Under the pieces are notes generated by a model, which had not been told where the DNA came from, did not search any database, and was given only the letters and a program-made list of their open reading frames with translations. From CALAGB01 sp963789565 (GTDB taxonomy: Bacteria > Chloroflexota > Chloroflexia > Thermomicrobiales > Thermomicrobiaceae), in contig CAWBKX010000002.1 in the NCBI GenBank assembly GCA_963789565.1, positions 992,001 through 1,056,000 on the forward strand: 64,000 nt of DNA. The letters run 5' to 3'. Below, piece by piece: positions 18,037 to 25,816 of the stretch. The number at the start of each line of letters is the position of its first letter. Within the stretch, counting starts at the first letter, position 1. The position numbers and the translations under genes are program-made.

Positions 18037-20670
18037 ATGGATAGTCATCGCTGGGTATATCTCTTCCGCGATGGAAGCGCGAACATGCGTGATCTGTTAG
18101 GAGGCAAAGGCGCCAATTTGGCAGAGATGACCAATGCCGACCTGCCGGTTCCGCCAGGATTCACGATCACCACTGAAGCCTGCAATGCCTTTTTGAGCGC
18201 GGGCGACAAATTTCCGGACGGCATGTGGGACCAGGTTTCCGCCAGCCTCAAGGACGTCGAACAGTCGATGGGGCGCGAGTTCGGAGATGTATCGAACCCG
18301 CTTCTCTTTTCCGTGCGCTCCGGAGCCAGGTTTTCGATGCCGGGGATGATGGATACGATCCTGAATCTGGGACTCAACGACACGACTGTGCAAGGTCTGG
18401 CCGACCAAGCCGATCCGCGCTTCGCCTATGACTGCTACCGGCGTCTGGTTCAAATGTTCGCCAAAGTCGTGCTCGACGTCGAATCCGACCTCTTCGAGGA
18501 TGTGATCGACGCCCACAAGCGACGTCTGCGCATCGAGCAAGATTTCGAGATCCCGGCAGAGAACCTGAAACAGATGGTTGGCGAATTCAAGGAGATCGTA
18601 AAGCGAGAGAGCGGTCAGGGATTCCCGGACGACCCATGGGAGCAACTGCGCTTCGCCATTACCGCGGTGTTCAAATCGTGGAACAATCGCCGAGCTATCA
18701 ATTACCGCAATGCGAACAACATCGCGCATGATTTGGGGACTGCCGTCAACGTGCAGACCATGGTCTACGGCAACATGGGCCCTGACTGCGCCACGGGCGT
18801 GGCATTCACCCGCAACCCAAGCAACGGCGAGCAAACAATGTTCGGCGAATTCCTGACCAATGCGCAGGGCGAGGACGTCGTTGCCGGTGTGCGCACCCCG
18901 CAACAAATCCAGACGATGGGTGACGACCCCGCGCTCAAGTCGGCATATGATCAATTGCTGGGGATCGCCGAGCAACTCGAGAAGCACTATCGCGACATGC
19001 AGGATCTCGAGTTCACGATTCAGAACGGTACGCTCTACATGCTGCAGACCCGCACTGGCAAGCGAACCGGTCAGGCAGCTGTGACGGTCGCGGTCGACAT
19101 GGCAGAAGAGGGCCTGATCTCGTACCAGGAGGCAGTGCAGCGCGTCGAGCCGGATCACCTGGATCAGCTCCTGCATCCCACCATCGACGAAAACCAGAAA
19201 CGGACCGTGCTGGCGCAGGGACTGCCGGCCAGCCCAGGCGCGGCGAGCGGCAAGGTCGTCTTCGACGCCGACGAGGCCAAAGCGCAGGGCGAGAGTGGCG
19301 AACCGGTCATTCTGGTCCGAATCGAGACCTCTCCCGAAGACTTTCACGGGATGCTCGTTGCGCGAGCGGTGCTGACGGCACGTGGCGGTATGACGTCGCA
19401 CGCGGCGGTAGTCGCGCGCGGAATGGGCAAGCCCGCGGTCGTGGGTTGCTCGGCGCTCAACGTCAACTATGCCCGCCAGTCGATCTCAGTGAACGGCACC
19501 ACCGTCAACAAGGGCGACTTCATCACCATCGACGGCTCAACCGGCGAGGTCATGTTGGGCGAGATTCCAACCATTCCCCCCCAGGTGGGTGGTAACGTCA
19601 CGACCTTGCTTGGTTGGGCGGATGATTTCCGCAAGCTGGGCGTGCGCGCCAACGCCGACACGCCGCAAGACGCCGAGAAAGCACGTGAACTGGGGGCTGA
19701 AGGCATCGGTCTTACTCGGACCGAGCACATGTTCTTCGAGGGCGACCGCATTTTGGCAATGCGCGAGATGATCATCGCCAGCACCGATGAGGAGCGTCGC
19801 GCCGCGCTCGCCAAGCTGGAACCGATGCAAAAGCAAGACTTTATCGGCATCTTCAAGGCGATGGACGGACTGCCGGTCACGATTCGGACGCTCGATCCAC
19901 CGTTGCACGAGTTCCTTCCACATACCGACGACGAGATTCAAGACCTGGCGGAGACGTTGCACGTTGATGCCGACGTTATCAAGAACAAAGTGAATTCACT
20001 GGCGGAAGCCAACCCCATGCTGGGTCACCGCGGCTGTCGCCTCGGCATTACCGCGCCGGAGATCACGAAGATGCAGGCACGCGCCATCATCGGCGCGGCA
20101 CTCGAATGTGCCGAACAGGGCATCGGCGTCTTCCCGGAGATCATGATTCCGCTGGTTGGGGACGTCCGTGAGCTCCGCCTGCAGCGCGAGGTGGTTGATT
20201 CGATCGCTGAGGAGCTGTTCCTCAAGGCCGGTAAGAGGATCGAATACTCAGTCGGCACGATGATCGAGCTGCCGCGAGCGTCGCTCACGGCGGACGAGAT
20301 CGCGGAAGAGGCTGAATTCTTCAGCTTCGGTACGAACGATCTCACGCAGACCGCGTTCGGCATGAGTCGCGACGACTCCGGTCGCTTCCTCCCCTTCTAT
20401 GTCGAGAAGGGCATTCTGGATGCGGATCCGTTCCAATCGATCGACCGCAAAGGTGTTGGCGCGCTTATCGAAATTGCGACCGAGCGAGGCCGCAAGACGC
20501 GTCCGGACATCAAGCTGGGCATCTGCGGTGAGCACGGCGGAGATCCGAGCAGTGTCGAGTTCTGCCACCAGGCGGGGCTTAACTACGTCAGCTGCTCGCC
20601 ATACCGTGTCCCGATCGCGCGACTTTCGGCGGCCCACGCCGCGCTCGGCGATCTAGACAAAGACAAGTAG
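18037..20670 (+). CDS. ppdK: Pyruvate, phosphate dikinase
   Basis: Interconverts pyruvate, ATP and Pi with PEP, AMP and PPi. The 877 residues match the family (about 880). The N-terminal nucleotide domain opens with LLGGKGANLAEM. The phosphohistidine domain has the catalytic His in GGMTSHAAVVARGMGKPAVV near residue 455. The C-terminal PEP/pyruvate barrel ends with GICGEHGGDPSSV and SCSPYRVPIARL. The frame is open back to 17902, but the ATG at 18037 follows AAAGGAG at a normal distance. It stands alone between pcrA and a terminator. It probably lets the cell run glycolysis near equilibrium or make PEP from pyruvate. Confidence 0.96.
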   Translation: MDSHRWVYLFRDGSANMRDLLGGKGANLAEMTNADLPVPPGFTITTEACNAFLSAGDKFPDGMWDQVSASLKDVEQSMGREFGDVSNPLLFSVRSGARFSMPGMMDTILNLGLNDTTVQGLADQADPRFAYDCYRRLVQMFAKVVLDVESDLFEDVIDAHKRRLRIEQDFEIPAENLKQMVGEFKEIVKRESGQGFPDDPWEQLRFAITAVFKSWNNRRAINYRNANNIAHDLGTAVNVQTMVYGNMGPDCATGVAFTRNPSNGEQTMFGEFLTNAQGEDVVAGVRTPQQIQTMGDDPALKSAYDQLLGIAEQLEKHYRDMQDLEFTIQNGTLYMLQTRTGKRTGQAAVTVAVDMAEEGLISYQEAVQRVEPDHLDQLLHPTIDENQKRTVLAQGLPASPGAASGKVVFDADEAKAQGESGEPVILVRIETSPEDFHGMLVARAVLTARGGMTSHAAVVARGMGKPAVVGCSALNVNYARQSISVNGTTVNKGDFITIDGSTGEVMLGEIPTIPPQVGGNVTTLLGWADDFRKLGVRANADTPQDAEKARELGAEGIGLTRTEHMFFEGDRILAMREMIIASTDEERRAALAKLEPMQKQDFIGIFKAMDGLPVTIRTLDPPLHEFLPHTDDEIQDLAETLHVDADVIKNKVNSLAEANPMLGHRGCRLGITAPEITKMQARAIIGAALECAEQGIGVFPEIMIPLVGDVRELRLQREVVDSIAEELFLKAGKRIEYSVGTMIELPRASLTADEIAEEAEFFSFGTNDLTQTAFGMSRDDSGRFLPFYVEKGILDADPFQSIDRKGVGALIEIATERGRKTRPDIKLGICGEHGGDPSSVEFCHQAGLNYVSCSPYRVPIARLSAAHAALGDLDKDK

Positions 20671-20699
20671 CCAACCATCGCCCATTCCCACGTCTATGT

Positions 20700-20725
20700 C
20701 ACCCCGCTTCGTTTGAAGCGGGGTG
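20700..20725 (+). terminator. Terminator of ppdK
   Basis: Stem CACCCCGCTTC with GAAGCGGGGTG around GTTT, 30 bases past the ppdK stop. The T-run after it is poor, but the stem is 11 perfect pairs. Confidence 0.7.
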
Positions 20726-20760
20726 ATGCGTTTCGAGGCCGATTCGAAATGGTGAGGACG

Positions 20761-21585
20761 TTACACAGGCGAACTGCAGAGGACTGTGATCAGACGAAGA
20801 ATGCGATACATCGATGGTACGTCATCTCGCGTATACCGAACTGTGCGACCGTCAATGCGCTCCGCTCCGTCGATCATCTCTGCCAGGTCAGCCAGCACTG
20901 GTCGCGCCAGTTCGACTTCGAATTCCACAGGAGTCTCAACTTTGAGTGGCTTGACCGGCGGCCACTCGCGCATCGCGCGCGCCGCCTCTTCCTGAAGCCG
21001 ATGCCGCGCAACAATTGGGTGCACACTTTCGGACGAGAGATGAGCCAGGCTTTCCTTCAATTTGACGGTGATGACGTCACTGCCGAATAGATCCTCGGCT
21101 TCGGCGACGACCGACTGATCTCCCGAGACAAGCAGCACCGGCACGTCGTAGGCACCCGCCACCGCGGCGTTCAAGCCGAGCTCACCCATCGAGCGACCGT
21201 TGACACGTACGTCGAGAATGGTTCCGGTAAATGTGTGGCTGAGCACGGATTCACCCGTTCCGGCTTTACCGTGAACTCCAATGAACATGGCCGCGTCGTA
21301 GCCGCGTTCGATCCCATGCACCATGCCATAGACCCGCGGCTTACCCCGGCTCAGAATCGCTTGTTCGTGAAGTTCTTCTGGGATGATGTTGCGGTAAGGC
21401 CCGTGGACGTCGACGACGGTGACCTCCGCACGCGGATCGACGTCGAGGATTCCTGCGACTACGGCCGACGCTTCGGCCGTCATCAAGCGCCTGGCGCGCT
21501 CGTACTCCGCGTTGCCTTTTGATCCTTCCTCGGAATGGACCACACCAGCAATACCCTCGATGTCGACCGTCACGTAGATACGCAT
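20761..21585 (-). CDS. M55-family D-aminopeptidase (DppA-like)
   Basis: A zinc peptidase of 274 residues related to B. subtilis DppA, which cleaves D-Ala from D-amino-acid peptides. The N-terminus MRIYVTVDIEGIAGVVHSEE holds the D-x-E metal ligands. Further conserved parts are EVTVVDVHGPYRNI, AAMFIGVHGKAGT and SHTFTG. The frame is open to 21693, but the ATG at 21585 has GGAGG upstream and begins the family's first strand. A perfect GC-rich palindrome lies directly before this ribosome site (21601-21624). Probably peptide or murein-peptide recycling. Confidence 0.88.
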   Translation of the reverse strand: MRIYVTVDIEGIAGVVHSEEGSKGNAEYERARRLMTAEASAVVAGILDVDPRAEVTVVDVHGPYRNIIPEELHEQAILSRGKPRVYGMVHGIERGYDAAMFIGVHGKAGTGESVLSHTFTGTILDVRVNGRSMGELGLNAAVAGAYDVPVLLVSGDQSVVAEAEDLFGSDVITVKLKESLAHLSSESVHPIVARHRLQEEAARAMREWPPVKPLKVETPVEFEVELARPVLADLAEMIDGAERIDGRTVRYTRDDVPSMYRILRLITVLCSSPV

Positions 21586-21600
21586 TCGTCCTCCTTCGTC

Positions 21601-21624
21601 GCGGGCGGCCAATTGGCCGCCCGC
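21601..21624. promoter_or_regulatory. 24-base perfect palindrome before the D-aminopeptidase gene
   Basis: GCGGGCGGCCAA followed by TTGGCCGCCCGC, fully self-complementary. It ends about 15 bases upstream of the ATG at 21585 and abuts the GGAGG ribosome site. There is no T-run, so it may act as a translational hairpin or an operator rather than as a terminator of the HIT gene. Confidence 0.4.
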
Positions 21625-21720
21625 ACCCTTCAGTGGGCGCAAGCTATCAGGGATTGACGCGAAAGAGAAGAGGCGGGAGTGCGAAGTGTGCAAGGAGACT
21701 ACCCGAAACGTGCGTGACTT

Positions 21721-22197
21721 TCACGTGGCGAGACGCTCACGGATGGCATCGACTGCGGACACCGCGTCCGACACACTCGCCAGGTTCTGATTGAGGCGAT
21801 GTGCCTCGGCAAGAAACTCGAACGCTCCCGGTCCCCAGCGATCCATGGACGTATCAGCGAATCGAGGTATGAAGTGGTAGTGAATGTGCGCGAACCCCTC
21901 CGCTTCGGCAAAGAGACAGAGGTAGATCTTCTCCGGATGCAGTACGTCTCGCATCGCCTCCATCAGTCTTCGCGAAAGCGAGCCGAACGCAACCGCTTCC
22001 TCCTCCGTCAGATCGGCCATCGATTCAACGTGTCGCCAGGGCTTGAGGATGAGCCAACCGACCATCGGGATTGGCTCGATCGCATGTTCAATTCGCCAGA
22101 CGCCATCGTCGTAGATCACGCCACCGGGGGTGACGAACTGTCCACGATTCGCCTGACAGGTTCCGCAACGCTCGTAGAGACTCCGACCTTCAGACAT
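21721..22197 (-). CDS. HIT-family protein
   Basis: A 158-residue histidine-triad hydrolase/transferase. The catalytic motif HIHYHFIPR near residues 103-111 is the H-x-H-x-H signature. The preceding strand and loop IPMVGWLILKPWRHVES are typical. A C-x-x-C pair near residue 11 (ERCGTCQ) suggests a zinc or structural site at the N-terminus. GGGAGG lies just before the ATG. HIT enzymes hydrolyse nucleoside phosphoramidates or dinucleotides; the exact substrate cannot be read here. Confidence 0.88.
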   Translation of the reverse strand: MSEGRSLYERCGTCQANRGQFVTPGGVIYDDGVWRIEHAIEPIPMVGWLILKPWRHVESMADLTEEEAVAFGSLSRRLMEAMRDVLHPEKIYLCLFAEAEGFAHIHYHFIPRFADTSMDRWGPGAFEFLAEAHRLNQNLASVSDAVSAVDAIRERLAT

Positions 22198-22374
22198 CTC
22201 ATCCTCCCGAGAAAAATCGCACGCAAACCATGACTGAAGTACGAATATGGGATCTGGACGATCATCTTAACCGGACCTTCGCCACTATCGTGTCGAATTA
22301 CGTCATGCTAATCATGGAATCGCGAACGCACGGGTGACCCGCAAAACATTCCAGGGACTCCGGAGGTGATTGAA

Positions 22375-22641
22375 ATGTTGCAACGCTATTTAGACGTAGA
22401 GCAGCCGAGTGTAGTCAGCGGCGTCATCGAAGAAGTTGGCGCGATCTGCCGATACACGTTATTCCAGCCTGCTGTGACGCAATGGGTCGCGATAGGCGTG
22501 CTCGAATTCGATGGGAGCTCTGCTCCGATACTCCTCGTCGAATCTTCCAGGATCGCAATTCAGGCGTTGGAGGCGCTGCGGCTTCGTGTCGCTGATCGAG
22601 CGACACAGCGTCACCAGAGACTGGCATCACTGGCGGCGTAG
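22375..22641 (+). CDS. Small hypothetical protein
   Basis: An 88-residue soluble protein with a near-perfect ribosome site (GGAGGTGATTGAA before the ATG at 22375), which is the main argument that it is real. It begins MLQRYLDVEQPSVV and contains a strand-like AIGVLEFDGSSAPILLVE followed by a helix ending RLRVADRATQRHQRL. No family recognised. It is a single gene without close neighbours on its strand. Confidence 0.55.
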   Translation: MLQRYLDVEQPSVVSGVIEEVGAICRYTLFQPAVTQWVAIGVLEFDGSSAPILLVESSRIAIQALEALRLRVADRATQRHQRLASLAA

Positions 22642-22848
22642 CGCTAGCAGGCCGGAGAAATCTTCTGTGGTTCACGGTTTCCGCGGTCGCTGTCCAACGC
22701 GCGGTGAGCGGTTCGATTCAGAAGTCTTATGTGGGCAGCTCCAGCGGACCCATTGCGAGACTCACAAGTCGCCATGCGTCGCCGCCGATTGATCAATCGC
22801 CCGATTGTCCACCACGCTGATTCGGTCGAGTTGGGGTCTGGTTGAGGC

Positions 22849-22933
22849 TGGTGGGGGAAGAGGGACTCGAACCCTCACGCCTTGCGGCACATGATCCTAA
22901 GTCATGCTCGTCTGCCAATTTCGACATTCCCCC
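22849..22933 (-). tRNA. tRNA-Leu (anticodon TAG)
   Basis: Class II tRNA with a long variable arm. Acceptor GGGGGAA pairs with TTCCCCC, discriminator A, and the 3' CCA is encoded (22849-22851). The anticodon loop CTTAGGA gives TAG, reading CUN leucine codons. The T-arm GAGGG TTCGAGT CCCTC is complete. Confidence 0.93.
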
Positions 22934-23187
22934 GCGCCACGGGCTCGCCGTCAAGTTCGCGATTGTACCATGGCCGACCGTCCTTATCCGGCTCTATTGC
23001 AACTCATTCAATCGAGACCGTACACCTGCAGACAGGAATACGCCCGGACAACACGTCGTTCCCGAACACCTCCTCCCGCAAGTGATTTCGCTGATCTGTT
23101 CGCTGCAAACTGCTATTATCTCGGCCAAATCTATTGGCACCATCAGGTGTGCGGAGCGAGTCGGGACCGAGGCGAGGAGCGTCGACA
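22934..23187. other. Intergenic region, nothing recognised
   Basis: Together with 22642-22848 this leaves about 460 non-coding bases around tRNA-Leu. Open frames here overlap the tRNA or lack ribosome sites. Promoters of the tRNA and of the secreted-protein gene at 23188 are expected. Confidence 0.4.
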
Positions 23188-23805
23188 ATGTCTAGGTTCG
23201 GTTGGCGGATCGCGCTCGCGGTCGCCTGCGCCGTTGGGATCCTCGCAACGCCTATCGTCGCCTCCGCGGATGCGATCCCTCCGGGGGAGCACCCCGTTGC
23301 CTACTGCTTCACGATTCGAAATATGGCCGACTTCCCCGACTACGCGATCTTCGCCCAATACGAGGTCGACGATCCTGGGCCGCGCACGGTAGTCACGCAA
23401 CTAATGGCCGACGATTGCACCGACGTGTACCGCTATTATTTCCTGGGCCACAAAACCAGTGAGCCAACCATTTTCGCCATTCGCACGGCACGACTCGGCA
23501 CGCCTGCCGCGACCGATCTTTCCAGCGACAGCCCCAACGCGATCGTTTCGAGCGGTTGGTCTCTCAATCCGGTGAGCACGCTCAAAAACAGCGACAAGCG
23601 CGGCAGCGTAACCGACACCCTGACGATCACACAACTGGACGACTCGACGTACACCATGTCCTATCTCGGGCGAAGCCCGACGTCCACTGGCACTACCTTG
23701 CAAAACGTCCTCTCCCGCTACGACTGGCTTTGGTACGCACTTATATCGATTGCGGCGGCGGCCGGGATCGCGACAATACTTCTTCTCAGACGTCGCCGAG
23801 CGTGA
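23188..23805 (+). CDS. Secreted protein with C-terminal membrane anchor
   Basis: A 205-residue protein. A signal peptide (WRIALAVACAVGILATPIVA, cleavage after ASA) is followed by an extracytoplasmic domain with two cysteines (VAYCFTIRN and ADDCTDVY). A single late helix YALISIAAAAGIATILLLRR precedes a tail of arginines, the layout of a wall- or membrane-anchored surface protein. The helix-plus-RRRR end resembles sorting signals in general, but no LPxTG is present. GAGGAG lies eight bases before the ATG at 23188. Its stop overlaps the start of the next gene, so the pair is coupled. Confidence 0.7.
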   Translation: MSRFGWRIALAVACAVGILATPIVASADAIPPGEHPVAYCFTIRNMADFPDYAIFAQYEVDDPGPRTVVTQLMADDCTDVYRYYFLGHKTSEPTIFAIRTARLGTPAATDLSSDSPNAIVSSGWSLNPVSTLKNSDKRGSVTDTLTITQLDDSTYTMSYLGRSPTSTGTTLQNVLSRYDWLWYALISIAAAAGIATILLLRRRRA

Positions 23806-24131
23806 GTCAGCCCGAAACCGCGATAGTCGCACTCGCCATCACGGTGCTCGTCGAATGGGTGGTGTACGCCATCGCCTTGCGGCGGCAGCCTGCGCGACTG
23901 TTCCTCACCAGTCTGCTCGTAAACGGGCTCACGGAACCAGTCGCAAGCGTGGTCGTGCGAGGTTACTCGACGTGGATGATGCTGCTATTCGTTGAGATCG
24001 TGGTCTGCGTCGTCGAAGTCGCGCTCGTTGCCATATTGCTCGAGCTCAGTCCACGACGCGCGACAGCACTCTCGATCGCCGCCAACGGCGCCTCCGCACT
24101 GATCGGGATTATCCTTTTCTGGCTGAACTGA
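23802..24131 (+). CDS. Small multi-pass membrane protein
   Basis: A 109-residue protein of three or four hydrophobic helices: AIVALAITVLVEWVVYAIAL, FLTSLLVNGLTEPVASVVV, MMLLFVEIVVCVVEVALVAI and SALIGIILFWLN. GTG at 23802 overlaps the TGA of the previous gene by four bases (GTGA), which fixes the start. The glutamates inside helices (LVEWV, FVEIV, VVEVA) are unusual and repeated. Together with its partner it may form a two-component membrane unit. Function unknown. Confidence 0.65.
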   Translation: MSQPETAIVALAITVLVEWVVYAIALRRQPARLFLTSLLVNGLTEPVASVVVRGYSTWMMLLFVEIVVCVVEVALVAILLELSPRRATALSIAANGASALIGIILFWLN

Positions 24132-24150
24132 TCTCACGTTCGATCTCCGC

Positions 24151-25746
24151 TCACCAATCGATCGACTGCACTCTTTGCGATCCCAGCAGTCGCAACTCCA
24201 CTTTGTACTGATCCGGGTTGTTCGGATGAAACTCGAACACTGCACGCTCGAAGTACTGAACCGTGAACCCAGAAACGGGATCGGTGAACTCTTCCGAAAT
24301 CGGATACCCAAAGAGCGCGACGCTCTCACGATAGGATATGCCTGCGTCGCCGAAGTCGAGCCCGTGCGATTGCCAGTATTGTTTGAAACCGCCGCACAAC
24401 CTGTGTCCCGTTGCGGCGACATACGAGCAATTCGCGTCGCTAGTGGTCGTCGCGGGGAGCAATTTGAACGGCTCAGTAATAATCAGACCTGCGGACGTGG
24501 CAGCCTCGCTACCGAGCAGCCCAAGCTCGGTTTCGTAGGGAGTCCTGACGAACTCAGGGTGATATTCGAACCGCTGGCGCTCGAGATACTGGACCGTGTA
24601 ATTCCCCTGCGTGAACTCCTCGGTGAGTGGATACCCAAAAACGGGCAGCCCTCCTGACTTCACCCAGAAATTCTTGAAGCCAAACGACAGATAGTGCTGG
24701 GTCTCAGGGAAGTAGAACCAGTCAGGGCTGGTCATGCCTGGGTCGGACCGAGCCGCACTGGGGAGAAGGGCCTGGATGGTTCGGCTCTGGACCGCATAGG
24801 AAAAAGAATAGGTCGGAGCGGAAAGCCACACGACGACCCCATTGGCGACGTTCGGGCTCATGTTTTCCGTTCCATCGGAAATGGCTACGAAATGGCTAGC
24901 GGTCAGCACGTCGTAGCCGAGGATGTCCTCCTGTGCAGGTGACGAAGTCACACTCCAGAATACGTATCGGCCGTCCGTTCCGCCGTTATATCCATTACCG
25001 ACGATATCGTCCGTCCCCGGGCTGCCAAGGTCAATGACGTGGATCTCGCCCTTGGTCGCATAGACCGCCAGGTCACCGCCGATGTCGTATCCGTGAAGGT
25101 AGGCGTCGCTCCCCGATCCGCTTGCGATCTGCCGAGGCTGTCCGCCGAGGTCTGCTTCCCACAGTTGCCATTGGTAGTTGTCCGCACCTGCGTCTCCCCG
25201 CTGAATGCTCCACAGGATGTGCTGACCGACGATCCTCGGCTGCCCGACGTCCGCTATGTCGCTTGGGAGAGTAGCGATAACGTCAGGACCGGTGGTCGAC
25301 GCGAGATTCTTGAACTGGATCGTCCAGGCATTTTCGCTGTTTGACGGGTCGTGATTGACCCACACCAGGAGTCTGGCATAGATGGCCGGTTTCATCTGCT
25401 CGCCAGGCGGAGATGGAAGCGACGGCGTCGTGTTTGTACCCAAATCGATTCCGCCGAGTTGTGCGCCATTCAGGCCAGACTCTTGCCAGACCACGAGGTT
25501 GTCCGATACGTCTGGGTAATATGCACGCGTTGAGAGTGCTCGCATTGCGCCCGACGCCAGATCCACCGCATAAAGCGTCGTATCTTCGTAATATGTGTAG
25601 GTGTAGACGGCGGTCATGCCATCCGATCTCAAATTCGAAGTGACCGGCGGAACGGCCCCCGCTGGGGGTGCGGACACTATCTCCGGCGCGATGAACGCGG
25701 CGGCGAAAAGCAACGGGAGAACCAGGCGCGCGAATGTCGTCTTCAT
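24151..25746 (-). CDS. Large secreted beta-propeller-like protein with FGYP repeats (paralogue 1)
   Basis: 531 residues. A signal peptide (LVLPLLFAAAFIAPEIVSA) is followed by a propeller-like stretch of about 290 residues with repeated blades such as YAVDLASGAMRALS, VVWQESG, HILWSIQRGD and GRYVFWS. Such blades are typical of TolB/WD-like folds. Then come two FGYP repeats, one from FPETQHYLSFGFKNFW to LERQRFEYHPE, the second from GHRLCGGFKQYWQSHG to YFERAVFEFHP, ending LRLLGS. GGGAGG precedes the ATG. Its nearest relative is the next gene upstream (25817-27439). Likely exported and ligand-binding; no enzymatic motif seen. Confidence 0.8.
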   Translation of the reverse strand: MKTTFARLVLPLLFAAAFIAPEIVSAPPAGAVPPVTSNLRSDGMTAVYTYTYYEDTTLYAVDLASGAMRALSTRAYYPDVSDNLVVWQESGLNGAQLGGIDLGTNTTPSLPSPPGEQMKPAIYARLLVWVNHDPSNSENAWTIQFKNLASTTGPDVIATLPSDIADVGQPRIVGQHILWSIQRGDAGADNYQWQLWEADLGGQPRQIASGSGSDAYLHGYDIGGDLAVYATKGEIHVIDLGSPGTDDIVGNGYNGGTDGRYVFWSVTSSPAQEDILGYDVLTASHFVAISDGTENMSPNVANGVVVWLSAPTYSFSYAVQSRTIQALLPSAARSDPGMTSPDWFYFPETQHYLSFGFKNFWVKSGGLPVFGYPLTEEFTQGNYTVQYLERQRFEYHPEFVRTPYETELGLLGSEAATSAGLIITEPFKLLPATTTSDANCSYVAATGHRLCGGFKQYWQSHGLDFGDAGISYRESVALFGYPISEEFTDPVSGFTVQYFERAVFEFHPNNPDQYKVELRLLGSQRVQSIDW

Positions 25747-25816
25747 CGATGCCCCTCCCTACTTCCTGAAAATCTAGGGCCGAGCCCGTTGAGCAATGAC
25801 TGACGAACCCAGTACG

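Noticed and set aside
18097..19401. 434-residue open frame opposite ppdK
   Set aside because: Mirror frame in a GC-rich gene; no motif.
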